A DNA stretch of 64,000 bases from Leeuwenhoekiella aequorea (GCF_004104375.1 NZ_QOVM01000001.1:248001-312000), one strand, 5' to 3'. Shown: positions 54,526-63,861, numbered from the stretch's first letter. Translations and numbers: made by a program. Notes: generated by a model from the sequence alone, not told the origin.

Positions 54526-54556
54526 AAAACGCCTGCAATTTTTTGCAGGCGTTTTT
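54526..54556 (+). terminator. Intrinsic terminator of lipoprotein A gene
   Basis: The 13-bp perfect stem AAAACGCCTGCAA/TTGCAGGCGTTTT has a TTTT loop and a T-run. Confidence 0.92.
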
Positions 54557-54686
54557 GTTTTAACACTATTTAATAATAAGTGGGAGTATTAGAGGATTTT
54601 CAATAGATTTTTAGGAATACTTTATTATCAGAAAATTCTAAGGGCGTGTTAGTTACCTTAATTTTACATGCTTAAACCCCCAAATA

Positions 54687-55130
54687 ATGAAAACCAATTT
54701 TGTAATCTTAATTATTGCCTTGACAACACTTTTGTCTTGTAAGAATAAAGGTGCAAGCGATTCTCAAGATTTAGTTTTGAGAGCAAATGTTGAGCAATTA
54801 GAACCTAATGCTAAAGAGGCTGTTAAAATGTGGGATGGTTATCTCGCGTTAGAAAAAACGATTATTCTTATCTCAAACACAAATGCCCTGAATGCTGTAG
54901 ACTTGCGTTCAAATCTCGCAATAAGTTGTAATTCAATGTCACAAAATATCCCCGAAAACTTAGAACTACCTGAAATAAAAAGTCAGGTTGATAAAGTAAA
55001 TGAGGAAGTGAAGGAATTTTATATAGAAGTAAACCGCGATGAAACGCGAGAGGCAGTAGTTCAGAATCATTTGAAAACGATTTATAGAGCTTTTGATACG
55101 CTCAATAAAGAGATTAATCACATTATGTAA
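54687..55130 (+). CDS. Tandem lipoprotein family member B
   Basis: This 147-residue lipoprotein has lipobox LLSC (Cys18). The mature part repeats the family pattern: VKMWDGYLALEKTIILIS, SQNIPENLELPEIKSQVDKV and YRAFDTLNKEINHIM. It is the shortest of the three and lacks the linker present in A and the tail of C. A TAATTTTA element (one mismatch to TAnnTTTG) lies at 54659-54666 and a terminator follows. Function is unknown. Confidence 0.78.
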   Translation: MKTNFVILIIALTTLLSCKNKGASDSQDLVLRANVEQLEPNAKEAVKMWDGYLALEKTIILISNTNALNAVDLRSNLAISCNSMSQNIPENLELPEIKSQVDKVNEEVKEFYIEVNRDETREAVVQNHLKTIYRAFDTLNKEINHIM

Positions 55131-55149
55131 TCCACTTTTAAACGATTAT

Positions 55150-55176
55150 AAGCTCCTTGTAAAAGGGGCTTTTTTT
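55150..55176 (+). terminator. Intrinsic terminator of lipoprotein B gene
   Basis: The 9-bp stem AAGCTCCTT/AAGGGGCTT (one T-G wobble) has a GTAA loop and a T-run. Confidence 0.85.
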
Positions 55177-55191
55177 ATGGAAACCTTTGTG

Positions 55192-55199
55192 TATTTTTG
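55192..55199 (+). promoter_or_regulatory. Candidate -7 element of lipoprotein C gene
   Basis: TATTTTTG exactly fits TAnnTTTG and ends 5 nt before ATG 55205. If used, the transcript would start at or next to the start codon. No -33 TTG is at the right distance. Confidence 0.4.
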
Positions 55200-55204
55200 A
55201 GGCT

Positions 55205-55789
55205 ATGAGATTTATAATAATTCCCTTTCTTATAGTGCTGCTTACATCGTGCGAGGATAAAAAAGAAGTTGCTGTTGATCCACGCTTAGCGACAGATACG
55301 CTAACGATCAAAATGCAGCCTCAGTTAAAACAGGAAATTGTATTGACGCCCGTTGCCCAACAGCGTATTGAAGTCTGGGAAGACTTCAAAGCATTAACAG
55401 ACTATATAAAGGCTTTAGATACAATAAAACTTATAAACCTTCGGAAACAGGGTCAAGAATGGATTAAAGTCGCTGGGAATGCTCAGAAAGATCCTAATGA
55501 TAGTATTGTTAATAGTGCCATTCAATCTCGATTAACAGTTTTCTTTTCAAAAACAAACACACTTGTTCAAGAAGCATCAAAAATTAATGTTGACACAGCT
55601 TTAGTCAATAAAGAGGCAACGGAATATTATAATGCTTTTCAAAATTTAAAACTGCAGATCAATTTAAAGTATCAGGAGTCTATTGAAGAATTACTTGAAA
55701 AATACCAGATAAAAGCAGATTCATTATCTACAAAACGTGATACGACAACAACTGTGCAATTGTCATCAAACCCTCCTCGCAAAAACTAA
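55205..55789 (+). CDS. Tandem lipoprotein family member C
   Basis: This 194-residue lipoprotein starts at ATG 55205 and has lipobox LTSC (Cys16); the in-frame codons before it are not needed. The mature part follows the family pattern: QQRIEVWEDFKALTDYIKAL, a helical middle and YYNAFQNLKLQIN, then a Ser/Thr-rich tail. The NTF2-like gene starts 12 bp downstream and may be cotranscribed with it. Function is unknown. Confidence 0.78.
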   Translation: MRFIIIPFLIVLLTSCEDKKEVAVDPRLATDTLTIKMQPQLKQEIVLTPVAQQRIEVWEDFKALTDYIKALDTIKLINLRKQGQEWIKVAGNAQKDPNDSIVNSAIQSRLTVFFSKTNTLVQEASKINVDTALVNKEATEYYNAFQNLKLQINLKYQESIEELLEKYQIKADSLSTKRDTTTTVQLSSNPPRKN

Positions 55790-55801
55790 ATATATTCAAG
55801 T

Positions 55802-56299
55802 ATGAAACTACGAATCCTACTTTTATTTTTACCGTTGATTTCAGCAATAACTTTTGGGCAAGATCAAACCGAAATGGCAATTAATAGTCAGTTAGAAAGT
55901 TGGCACCGGGCTGCAGCAGAAGCAAACTTTGATGCGTACTTTGGAAATATGACAAGTGATGCCGTATTTATAGGAACAGATGCTGAAGAAAACTGGCAAA
56001 TAGAAGAATTTAAGTCTTATGCAAGACCTTATTTTGAATCAGGAAAAGCGTGGAGTTTTAAAACATTAGAACGTACTATTTATCATCTTAAGAAATCTAA
56101 GGTTGCCTGGTTTGATGAGCTTTTAGAAACACAAATGGGTATATGTAGAGGTTCTGGCGTGATGCGTTTAGAAAATAAAATCTGGAAAGTACAGCATTAT
56201 GTGCTTTCTATAGCTGTGCCTAATGAGGATGTAAGTCAACTTACAGATCTCAAGAAGGAGCACGATCAAGTGCTTATCACGAAACTAAGGGCTAACTAA
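55802..56299 (+). CDS. Secreted NTF2/SnoaL-like protein
   Basis: This 165-residue protein has a signal peptide cut near ITFGQD. The rest matches the SnoaL/DUF4440-like cone fold: the helix INSQLESWHRAAAEANFDAY, the strand TSDAVFIGTDAEENW, and the closing WKVQHYVLSIAVPNED. Fold members bind small hydrophobic ligands or act as hydratases; no catalytic pair is certain. It lies 12 bp after lipoprotein C and 32 bp before the M13 peptidase, suggesting one operon. Confidence 0.83.
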   Translation: MKLRILLLFLPLISAITFGQDQTEMAINSQLESWHRAAAEANFDAYFGNMTSDAVFIGTDAEENWQIEEFKSYARPYFESGKAWSFKTLERTIYHLKKSKVAWFDELLETQMGICRGSGVMRLENKIWKVQHYVLSIAVPNEDVSQLTDLKKEHDQVLITKLRAN

Positions 56300-56331
56300 A
56301 TTAAAATAACCACAAATTTTTTAAATTATAT

Positions 56332-58395
56332 ATGAATAAAATTGCACGAATGATACTCCCTGTTTCACTGGGAATATTGAGTTTAACATCCTGTAAGGAT
56401 GAAGCTAAAAAGCAAGATACTGCAGAATTAAAAATACCTGCTTTAGATCTTGCAAATATGGATACTTTGGTAAAACCGCAAGACAACTTTTACGATTTTG
56501 TAAATGGAAATTGGATGCGTAATACAGAAATTCCGGAAGAAGAATCTACTTGGGGAGGTTTTAGCGTACTGCGTAAAAAAACCAGAGAAGATGTTCTAGC
56601 GATTATTGCAGACGCTCAAAAAGAAAAAAGTTATGGTCCCAAAACAGATCAAGCAAAGGCATTAGCTCTTTATGAAGGACAGTTAGATACTGTTGCTCGT
56701 AATGCTGCTGGTTTAAAGCCGCTTCAGCCTGCATTAGAAAGTATTGCAGCAATCACATCTGTACAAGATATTCAAAAGGTAGGCCAGCAGCGTAATGGTG
56801 TGGTTTCTCCTTTTGTAAACTTCAGTGTATTTTCAGATTTTTCTAACAGTAAAATGAACTCAGGGTATATTGCTCCGGGAAGATTAGGTTTACCAGATCG
56901 CGATTACTATGTAGAGCAAGATGCAAAATCAAAAGAAATACGTGAGCAGTACAAAGATTATATTAGCTGGGTGTTGCAATATGCCGGAGATGACGAAGCG
57001 ACTTCAAAAGCAGCGGCCGATCGCATTTTAGCACTTGAAACTAAATTAGCAGAACCTAGGCTGGACAAAGTTGCTCGCAGAGATGCTCGCAATATGAATA
57101 ATCCACGTAGCGTTGCGCAACTTCAAAAAATGACTTCAGCAATTAACTGGAAAGCCTATTTTGAAAATCAAGGTTTATCAAAAGAAGTTGATACGGTAAT
57201 TGTGTTACAACCTAAATATATGCAGTCATTACAAACTGTTTTAGCAAAAACAGCTGTTGATGACCTAAAATTACTTATGAGATGGGCAACTCTTAACTCG
57301 TGGTCAGATGCTTTAACTACAGAGCTAGAATATGCAAACTGGGAGTTTTACAGTAAAACGCTTAACGGAACGCCAAAACAGAAACCTGCAGATGAGCGTG
57401 CATTAGAAACTGTAGATAATACTTTAGGAGAGGCTCTAGGTAAATTATACGTAGATAAAGTATTTCCTCCGGAAGCAAAGGCAAAAGCCGAGGCGATGAT
57501 TGACAATATCAAAGATGCGTTTAGAGATCGTATTAACAACCTGGAGTGGATGACAGATTCTACTAAACTTCAGGCAATAGATAAATTAGACAAGTTTACA
57601 GTAAAAATAGGCTATCCTGATAAGTGGGAAGATTATTCAAAATTAGAAATCAGCGCAGATAAAACGTATTTTGAAAATCTATTAGCAGCAGGTTCCTGGG
57701 CAGAAGATAAAAATAATGCAGATTACAAAGAGCCGGTAGATAAGACTAGATGGGGAATGTCTCCTCAAACCGTAAACGCCTATTTTAATCCATCATTTAA
57801 TGAGATTGTTTTTCCAGCGGCTATTTTACAACCTCCATTTTACAATTATCAGGCCGATGAAGCAGTAAACTATGGTGGGATTGGAGCTGTAATTGGTCAC
57901 GAAATTTCACATGCTTTTGATGACAGTGGTTCACGATTTGACGGTGATGGTAATTTAAAAAATTGGTGGACAGATGAAGATTTATCTGCGTTTTCTGAGC
58001 GTAGTGGAGCTTTAGCAGAACAATACAGCGCTATAGAAGTAGCAGACAGTCTTTATATTAATGGTAAATTCACATTGGGTGAAAATATCGGTGATTTAGG
58101 TGGATTGCTTGCTGCATACACAGGATTGCAAAAATTCTATGAGAAAAATGAAAAACCAGGCCCTATAGACGGTTTTACTGCAGAGCAGCGTTTTTTCATT
58201 AGCTGGGCAACTATCTGGCGTACAAAAATGCGTGATGATGCTTTAAGAACGCGTATTAAGACAGACCCACATTCTCCAGGTATGTATCGTGCTTATGTAC
58301 CACTTCAAAACATAGATGCTTTTTACGAAGCTTTTAATATTAAAGAAGGGGATGCAATGTTTGTACCGGTAGAAAAACGAGTACGAATCTGGTAA
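56332..58395 (+). CDS. M13-family metallopeptidase lipoprotein (neprilysin-like)
   Basis: This 687-residue zinc endopeptidase has lipobox LTSC (Cys21), so it is anchored on the periplasmic side or at the cell surface. The zinc site is HEISH (His523, Glu524, His527) with the third ligand Glu584 in ENIGDLGG and Asp588. NAYFNPSFNEIVFPAAIL just before it is typical of PepO/neprilysin. The M13_N helical domain fills the first 380 residues. It should cut small peptides up to about 40 residues. Length is normal. Confidence 0.95.
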   Translation: MNKIARMILPVSLGILSLTSCKDEAKKQDTAELKIPALDLANMDTLVKPQDNFYDFVNGNWMRNTEIPEEESTWGGFSVLRKKTREDVLAIIADAQKEKSYGPKTDQAKALALYEGQLDTVARNAAGLKPLQPALESIAAITSVQDIQKVGQQRNGVVSPFVNFSVFSDFSNSKMNSGYIAPGRLGLPDRDYYVEQDAKSKEIREQYKDYISWVLQYAGDDEATSKAAADRILALETKLAEPRLDKVARRDARNMNNPRSVAQLQKMTSAINWKAYFENQGLSKEVDTVIVLQPKYMQSLQTVLAKTAVDDLKLLMRWATLNSWSDALTTELEYANWEFYSKTLNGTPKQKPADERALETVDNTLGEALGKLYVDKVFPPEAKAKAEAMIDNIKDAFRDRINNLEWMTDSTKLQAIDKLDKFTVKIGYPDKWEDYSKLEISADKTYFENLLAAGSWAEDKNNADYKEPVDKTRWGMSPQTVNAYFNPSFNEIVFPAAILQPPFYNYQADEAVNYGGIGAVIGHEISHAFDDSGSRFDGDGNLKNWWTDEDLSAFSERSGALAEQYSAIEVADSLYINGKFTLGENIGDLGGLLAAYTGLQKFYEKNEKPGPIDGFTAEQRFFISWATIWRTKMRDDALRTRIKTDPHSPGMYRAYVPLQNIDAFYEAFNIKEGDAMFVPVEKRVRIW

Positions 58396-58412
58396 TTATA
58401 TTATAATTATTT

Positions 58413-58447
58413 AAAAAACCCGAAAGCATCGCTTTCGGGTTTTTTTT
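58413..58447. terminator. Bidirectional terminator, M13 peptidase/ACT protein
   Basis: The perfect 15-bp stem AAAAAACCCGAAAGC/GCTTTCGGGTTTTTT with an ATC loop lies between convergent genes. It reaches to the stop codon of the minus-strand gene (58446). Confidence 0.92.
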
Positions 58448-59087
58448 ACCCTTTAATTTCATTTATAAGTGCAAATGCCTGATTAACGTATTCTTTCTCG
58501 AGGAATAAGGTAAAATAATTTGATGTTGAAATGGCTTCAAAAATTGGTATTCCCTCATAAGCCAGCAACTTAAAAATATAAAAATAGAGACCTACTGTTT
58601 TTGAGTTATTAACAGGCAACGCTATAGATAAGGAAGACAAATCGTGTTTTACCATCACGCAGGTTTCATTTGCAAAACAATCTTCGACAAGTTTAGTGAG
58701 ATCATTAGACACCAGAATGTTACTTTCATGAAATGTGCTGGAGTATGTTAAATAGGCCTTCGGAATATTTTTTGTTTGCTCAAGTAGTTTAGACTGACTC
58801 TCTAAAATTGTATTCGAATTTAAAAAGGTGAAGTCTGTTATACCACTACGTACGACAATATCTCCTAGATCTCGCATCACCCGTTCATCTAGTCTTTTTT
58901 GTGGGTAATATCGTCGTAATGCCATTACGATAGATCCAACATTAACCTTTTTACCAAGCTCTTTTTCAATTCTAGGCTGAAAATCTTCGGCTAGAGCGCT
59001 ATAGTTTATAATTTTACGCATAAGAGCGTCTTCAGTATAAGGCTGGTGTTTTATAAGCTGCTCAACTACAGAGGTGATTGTTTTCAA
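58446..59087 (-). CDS. HTH- and ACT-domain protein divergent from aspartate kinase
   Basis: This 213-residue protein has no name I recognise. The N-terminal 95 residues look like a helical DNA-binding unit (DALMRKIINYSALAEDFQPR, then KVNVGSIVMALRRYYPQK). The C-terminus has the ACT-domain order: VGLYFYIFKLLAYEGIPIFE, AISTSNYFTLFLEKEYVNQA, then FALINEI. ACT domains bind amino acids. Lying head to head with lysC, it is a good candidate for an amino-acid-responsive regulator of aspartate-family synthesis. Archaeal ACT regulators have a comparable layout. The palindromes at its promoter fit autoregulation. Confidence 0.75.
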   Translation of the reverse strand: MKTITSVVEQLIKHQPYTEDALMRKIINYSALAEDFQPRIEKELGKKVNVGSIVMALRRYYPQKRLDERVMRDLGDIVVRSGITDFTFLNSNTILESQSKLLEQTKNIPKAYLTYSSTFHESNILVSNDLTKLVEDCFANETCVMVKHDLSSLSIALPVNNSKTVGLYFYIFKLLAYEGIPIFEAISTSNYFTLFLEKEYVNQAFALINEIKG

Positions 59088-59102
59088 TGTTATATATTTA
59101 AC

Positions 59103-59116
59103 AATTTGTACAAATT
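59103..59116. promoter_or_regulatory. Palindrome in the lysC divergent region
   Basis: AATTTGTACAAATT is a perfect 14-bp palindrome. It overlaps the minus-strand -7 element at 59111-59118 and is enclosed by AACAATTT (59100-59107) and AAATTGTT (59123-59130). It is a candidate operator for the ACT-domain protein, though AT-rich palindromes also arise by chance. Confidence 0.5.
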
Positions 59117-59118
59117 TA
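59111..59118 (-). promoter_or_regulatory. Candidate -7 element of the ACT-domain gene
   Basis: TAAATTTG on the minus strand exactly fits TAnnTTTG, 24 bp before the start. It overlaps the palindrome. Confidence 0.45.
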
Positions 59119-59181
59119 TATAAAATTGTTGAATTTTTTTCAGTCTTCTTTTTTTCGGTTTAACTATGCACTACTAAATTA

Positions 59182-60513
59182 ATGAAGATGAATGTTTTAA
59201 AATTTGGCGGAACTTCTGTAGGAAGTGCCCAAAATATTAGAAAAGTTGTAGAGATACTTGCGGTAACAGAAAGCCCTAAGATTGTAGTGTTATCTGCAAT
59301 GTCTGGAGTTACTAATTTACTTGTGAGTCTTAATCAGGCAAGCATAGATAAAAATACTGCACGTATTGATGAGGTGATCGAGCAATTACGCGCAAAACAC
59401 AATGAGGCTATAGATGATTTATTTACAGCAGAAAATCAAGCATCAGCTCGGGCGCAAATTGATGAGTTTCTTATAAATATAGATAATGTAGCGCGAGCCG
59501 GTCGTACTTTAACTACCTATGCGGAATTAGTAACCTACGGGGAAACAATGCTTACTTCTTTGTTTTCTAGGTTTCTAACACAAGAAAATGTGGTTAATGT
59601 ATTGCTTGATGCAAGTACATTTATGAACGTTGGCTCTGTAGAAAATCCTAATATTGAGGCAGTATCACAAGCGTTGTTACCGCAATTAGAGCAAAATCCG
59701 TCTCAATTATATATTACGCAAGGTTTTGTATGTCGTGATGAGCGAGGTTCTTTGGCAACGCTAAAACGTGGAGGAAGTGATTTTAGTGCGACTATCATAG
59801 CCGCAGCTGTATCTGCAGAAGGAGTGCAGATTTGGACCGATATTGATGGACTACATAATAACGATCCTAGATATGTTGAGGGTACAAATCCTATAGAGCA
59901 TTTGACGTATAATGAAGCTGCAGAGCTAGCTTATTTTGGAGCAAAAATCCTGCACCCGCAAACGGTGGCACCTGTTATTGACAGAGATATTCCCGTATGG
60001 TTAAAAAATACATTTGAGCCTTCTGCTCCAGGAACAAAAATATCAAATGAATATCATAACCGCGGACTTAAAGCTATCTCGGCTAAAGATGGTATTACTG
60101 CAATAAAAATAAAATCTAACCGAATGCTAGGAGCTCACGGTTTTCTACGAACCATATTTGAGGTGTTCGACCGCCACGAGACTTCTATAGATATGATTAC
60201 AACTTCTGAAGTTGCTATTTCATTAACTATTGATGATTCCAGTCATTTAAAAGCGATTATTACAGAACTATCTGTAATTGCAGAAGTGACTGTTGAAGAA
60301 GATCATAGTATCATTTGTATTGTAGGAGAAAACCTTATAGCAGATCAAGAATCTTATAAAGCTTTCGGAATTCTAAACTCTATTCCGGTGCGTATGATTG
60401 CCTACGGAGGAAGCAATAATAATATTTCACTTCTCGTTCCTACTCGTGAAAAAATAAATGCCCTACAATTTTTAAATGCGCAATTGTTTCAGTTGCAAGA
60501 AACAGTAGCTTAA
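59182..60513 (+). CDS. lysC: Aspartate kinase (monofunctional)
   Basis: This 443-residue enzyme phosphorylates aspartate, the first step to lysine, threonine, methionine and diaminopimelate. The catalytic domain starts KFGGTSVGSA and contains KRGGSDFSATIIAAA with EGVQIWTDIDG. Two ACT domains occupy the last 140 residues (for example FDRHETSIDMITTSEVAISL), the site of feedback inhibition by lysine or threonine. It is a single-function kinase, unlike the ThrA/MetL fusions often found in Bacteroidota. The ACT-domain regulator-like gene is divergent, with 94 bp between the starts. A terminator follows. Confidence 0.96.
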   Translation: MKMNVLKFGGTSVGSAQNIRKVVEILAVTESPKIVVLSAMSGVTNLLVSLNQASIDKNTARIDEVIEQLRAKHNEAIDDLFTAENQASARAQIDEFLINIDNVARAGRTLTTYAELVTYGETMLTSLFSRFLTQENVVNVLLDASTFMNVGSVENPNIEAVSQALLPQLEQNPSQLYITQGFVCRDERGSLATLKRGGSDFSATIIAAAVSAEGVQIWTDIDGLHNNDPRYVEGTNPIEHLTYNEAAELAYFGAKILHPQTVAPVIDRDIPVWLKNTFEPSAPGTKISNEYHNRGLKAISAKDGITAIKIKSNRMLGAHGFLRTIFEVFDRHETSIDMITTSEVAISLTIDDSSHLKAIITELSVIAEVTVEEDHSIICIVGENLIADQESYKAFGILNSIPVRMIAYGGSNNNISLLVPTREKINALQFLNAQLFQLQETVA

Positions 60514-60566
60514 AACGCTGTTAGTTAGTGTTAGCCTTTCTTCTGACCAACCAGAAGAATTCCTTG

Positions 60567-60598
60567 AAAACCCGGTATGTGCTTGCCGGGTTTTTTTT
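60567..60598. terminator. Terminator between lysC and the epimerase-like gene
   Basis: AAAACCCGG/CCGGGTTTT (9 bp) encloses a 10-nt loop and is followed by a T-run. A second hairpin TTCTTCTG/CAGAAGAA lies just upstream at 60538-60559. It can act on both convergent genes. Confidence 0.88.
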
Positions 60599-61397
60599 AT
60601 AGATTTTTCTGAAAAGAATATCCGAGTACAGACTTAATATTTATTGAATCTACCTGCTTGTACACATGTTCTTCCTCTGAGTTGTAATGAGGTGGTTCTA
60701 AGCCTAATTGCTCAGCTTGTGTCGTATAATATTCTTTCTTAGATGGGTGTTCTGGATTCACGGCATTAAAGATATGCCCATAAGCATTTTTATAGATAAC
60801 AGCTAAAATAATACCTATACAGTCCTGACGATGAATCATATTCACAGGTGCATCTCCATTTGTTAAGTCGGTTCTTCCTGAGAGATATTTTACCGGATTT
60901 CTACTTCCGCCATACAGCCCTCCAAAGCGTATTACCGTATTGTCACTTGTAGATGACTTAAAAAACAGCTGTTCTACTTCTAGAAGTTGGTTTCCTTTAA
61001 CGTCTTGCGGTTTAGGTACATCTGCCTCGGTCACTACACCTTGGGAGTCATCATAAACACCAGTACTACTAATCAAGATAACCTTTTTAACTAATGCATT
61101 TTGAATGGCGTCGAGTAATTGAGCCATTCGAAGTGCGTGATTATGACCTGTGTTACGACGTAATCCTGGCGGAATAAGAACAACTAAAATATCTACGTTA
61201 GCTAAAAAATTAGTTATCTCACCGCGTATTTCATCTTCTGCAATTTCTACTTGATATACATCAACTCCATAAGAAGCTAATTGTGCTTTTTTTTCTTTAG
61301 AGGTTACAGAACCTTTTACAGTATGACCTAATTCTTGTAATTGAACAGCTAGGGGCAAACCTAACCATCCTAAACCCGCTATTGCAATCGTACTCAT
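60597..61397 (-). CDS. NAD(P)-binding epimerase-like protein (YeeZ-like)
   Basis: This 266-residue Rossmann-fold protein has the nucleotide motif AGLGWLGLPLA at residues 7-17. It contains ILISSTGVYDDSQGVVTEAD and VIRFGGLYGGSRNP, as in extended short-chain dehydrogenase/epimerase proteins of the YeeZ type. The Tyr-x3-Lys catalytic pair of typical SDRs is not obvious, so activity may differ. The substrate is unknown. It follows the M28 peptidase gene by 22 bp on the same strand, so the two are probably cotranscribed. Confidence 0.87.
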   Translation of the reverse strand: MSTIAIAGLGWLGLPLAVQLQELGHTVKGSVTSKEKKAQLASYGVDVYQVEIAEDEIRGEITNFLANVDILVVLIPPGLRRNTGHNHALRMAQLLDAIQNALVKKVILISSTGVYDDSQGVVTEADVPKPQDVKGNQLLEVEQLFFKSSTSDNTVIRFGGLYGGSRNPVKYLSGRTDLTNGDAPVNMIHRQDCIGIILAVIYKNAYGHIFNAVNPEHPSKKEYYTTQAEQLGLEPPHYNSEEEHVYKQVDSINIKSVLGYSFQKNL

Positions 61398-61419
61398 AAT
61401 CTAAAGTGTATAAAGCCGT

Positions 61420-63726
61420 TTAATAATTAAAATGCTGAATTGTAATGAGCGCATCTGTATTAACAAAAGGCATTGGCATTGTATTTATAGGCCGCGAAGG
61501 TAAGTCAAAGTCTGTGTTCTCTAAAAGATCATAACTATAATCAAATAGGGTAAAGTCGAGGGCAGCTTTAGATTCTGTTACCAGTTCTACTTCTAATGGC
61601 TCTCTATTTGTGAGTCTATAACTTAATAGGTAATCAGAATTTCTATTATTGAGAACGCTGGTTTCATCATTTTCAAGTTGAACTTCCTGTCCATTAAAAC
61701 GTGCTGTATTTAGAACTACGTTTTTTGATAAAAATAAAACTATATCGTTCACATTGCGTTGTGGGAATACACTAAAATTTAGAAATCGCTTTCCATCTAT
61801 AACGGTGTCACGAGATGTATAGATTTGTGATGGTGCAATAAATTTTTTAGGAGCTTTCTTGGCAAAAGTGAATTTACTGCCATATTTTCCCGATCCCGCA
61901 GTGTTAAAAATTTCTGAGGCAACTTCTGGGTTTTCTCCTAGTGTTAGTTTTAACCAGTCATCTAGATGTGTATTATAGGTTGCGTAAAAGGTGTTTCCAC
62001 TATCTACATCATATATATAATTCAAACTTGTTGGAAACGGGCGATCTTCAGTAAAATCTGACTTGGCGTACGCCGAAATAAAAGCACCAATACTTACAAG
62101 CGCAAATGCGATGGCAAGTTTAGCTTTCATTCTATAATACCCAATTACCGGAAGCAATAAGCCAAAAAGCAGAACAGTTAACATTAAGGCTGCAACCAGC
62201 ATTTTTAAACCTAACCCTACCGGAAATTCTTTAATGTAGTGCGCTACAATAAATATAGCTGGAGCACAGAGAAGTGTTAGAATAAATAAGTTGGGTTTGC
62301 CGCTTTGCAAAATCACAAAAACAGCTAGTAATCCAAAATAAACTGGAATTACAAAAAAGGAAGCGCCTTCTAAATAAATACCTACACCAGTGGCAATTAA
62401 TAACCAAAAAAACAACGGTGCAAAACTTAACGATGCAGCATCATTGGGTTTATAAAAGAAATAATAAACAGCAAAGGTTATAGCGATCATTAGCGCCACA
62501 AAACCGGTTAATAATTCATAACCATTATAAGGAAAACCTTGTAAAATATCTGCCTGTGCAGGGTCTATAGCTAGGATTAAATTCCATCCAAGACTTAGAA
62601 TGTAGCCTACAATTAATGATATTATTAAAGGTAAGAAGCCGCGACCAATAGTAATAAGTTTAAGTTCTTTTTTCTTTACTGCATATATTAGTAGAGCTAT
62701 AAATAGAATCCACGCACCCACTAACATAGGTAATATCCAGCTAAATGGATAATACATCATTTTTAGTAGGGGCATATTCAAGTAAACATAATCCTCTTCT
62801 GCTTTTAAATTTAGATTTGCGTCTTGAAAGTAGTCGAGTAGTGCTGTCAAATATCTTCCTTGATGTTCTAATGAAGCAGGATCTAACCGTGAAGGAATAT
62901 CATTGGCCGTATGGTAATCAAAATGATCACCAATAAATGCAAAAAAGAAACCATCGATATCTCCATCTTCACGTAACACTGTAGAATCTGTATCATTTGG
63001 TAGAAGCTTGTAAACGCTATACATTAACGAGTTTGCAAAAGGATGAGAAGGATTAGCTTTTGCAAATGCTTTGATAAGAGCTCCGTTTCCGCCATTTGTT
63101 TCAACAATCATGTTAGAGGGGCCGCCGCTGCCTCGAGCTTCAAAATTGAGGGCTAGGTCAATATCTTTTGCCCATTTATGCTTATTTACAAAAATAGAAG
63201 CCCCATTGAGACCTAATTCTTCAGCATCTGTAAAGAGAATAATTATATCATTTTTTGCCTTTTTACCTTTAGCTTTAAAGGAACGCACAGTTTCTAAAAT
63301 TGCAGCAACTCCGCTTCCGGCATCACTCGCGCCACGTGATTGCGTATGTGGAGCACTATCATAGTGGGACATTAATAATAATGTTTGTCCAGAACCATCG
63401 CCGGGAATTTTTGCAATAATATTTTCAGCTCTGCTTAAAGCTCCCCATCCCGGCTTATACGCAAAATCACTTTGAAGTTCTACCTTGAGACCCATAGCAG
63501 TCAATTGTTGAACAATATAATCCTGAACTTTTTTATGGGCAGGCACCCCTACACTGTGAGGATGCTGAGCAAGAGAGTCTACATAACTCATAGCTCGGGT
63601 AGTTGAGAATTGTGTTAATGGCGTTTCAGCTCCAGAAATAGATTGTGGTTTATGAGTAGAAAAACTATAATAGAAAAGGCCTAACAGAAGTAAAAACGAG
63701 AGAATTGCAGCGTAATTAATTTTCAT
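61420..63726 (-). CDS. Membrane M28 metallopeptidase
   Basis: About 768 residues from ATG 63726; a longer frame to 63774 is not preferred because MKINYAAILSFLLLLGLF is the natural signal anchor. The peptidase domain (about residues 40-320) carries two-zinc ligands: His121 (MSHYDSAP), Asp135 (GASDAGSG), Glu169/170 (TDAEELGL), Glu196 (NFEARG) and His272 (FDYHTAND). About nine membrane segments follow (about residues 330-560), then a periplasmic beta-rich domain. This layout resembles ER metallopeptidase Fxna/ERMP1. An aminopeptidase role is likely; the substrate is unknown. Confidence 0.9.
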   Translation of the reverse strand: MKINYAAILSFLLLLGLFYYSFSTHKPQSISGAETPLTQFSTTRAMSYVDSLAQHPHSVGVPAHKKVQDYIVQQLTAMGLKVELQSDFAYKPGWGALSRAENIIAKIPGDGSGQTLLLMSHYDSAPHTQSRGASDAGSGVAAILETVRSFKAKGKKAKNDIIILFTDAEELGLNGASIFVNKHKWAKDIDLALNFEARGSGGPSNMIVETNGGNGALIKAFAKANPSHPFANSLMYSVYKLLPNDTDSTVLREDGDIDGFFFAFIGDHFDYHTANDIPSRLDPASLEHQGRYLTALLDYFQDANLNLKAEEDYVYLNMPLLKMMYYPFSWILPMLVGAWILFIALLIYAVKKKELKLITIGRGFLPLIISLIVGYILSLGWNLILAIDPAQADILQGFPYNGYELLTGFVALMIAITFAVYYFFYKPNDAASLSFAPLFFWLLIATGVGIYLEGASFFVIPVYFGLLAVFVILQSGKPNLFILTLLCAPAIFIVAHYIKEFPVGLGLKMLVAALMLTVLLFGLLLPVIGYYRMKAKLAIAFALVSIGAFISAYAKSDFTEDRPFPTSLNYIYDVDSGNTFYATYNTHLDDWLKLTLGENPEVASEIFNTAGSGKYGSKFTFAKKAPKKFIAPSQIYTSRDTVIDGKRFLNFSVFPQRNVNDIVLFLSKNVVLNTARFNGQEVQLENDETSVLNNRNSDYLLSYRLTNREPLEVELVTESKAALDFTLFDYSYDLLENTDFDLPSRPINTMPMPFVNTDALITIQHFNY

Positions 63727-63861
63727 ATATCTAAAATGAAGGATAAAGGTAGTTGGATTAGGCATTATGCACAATATCTAAAATTAGCTTATAGAGCTCA
63801 AAAAAGGAGCTCGTGATTTCCAAAAAAAATAGGTAACTTAAGGAATCTAAAATCTAATCAT

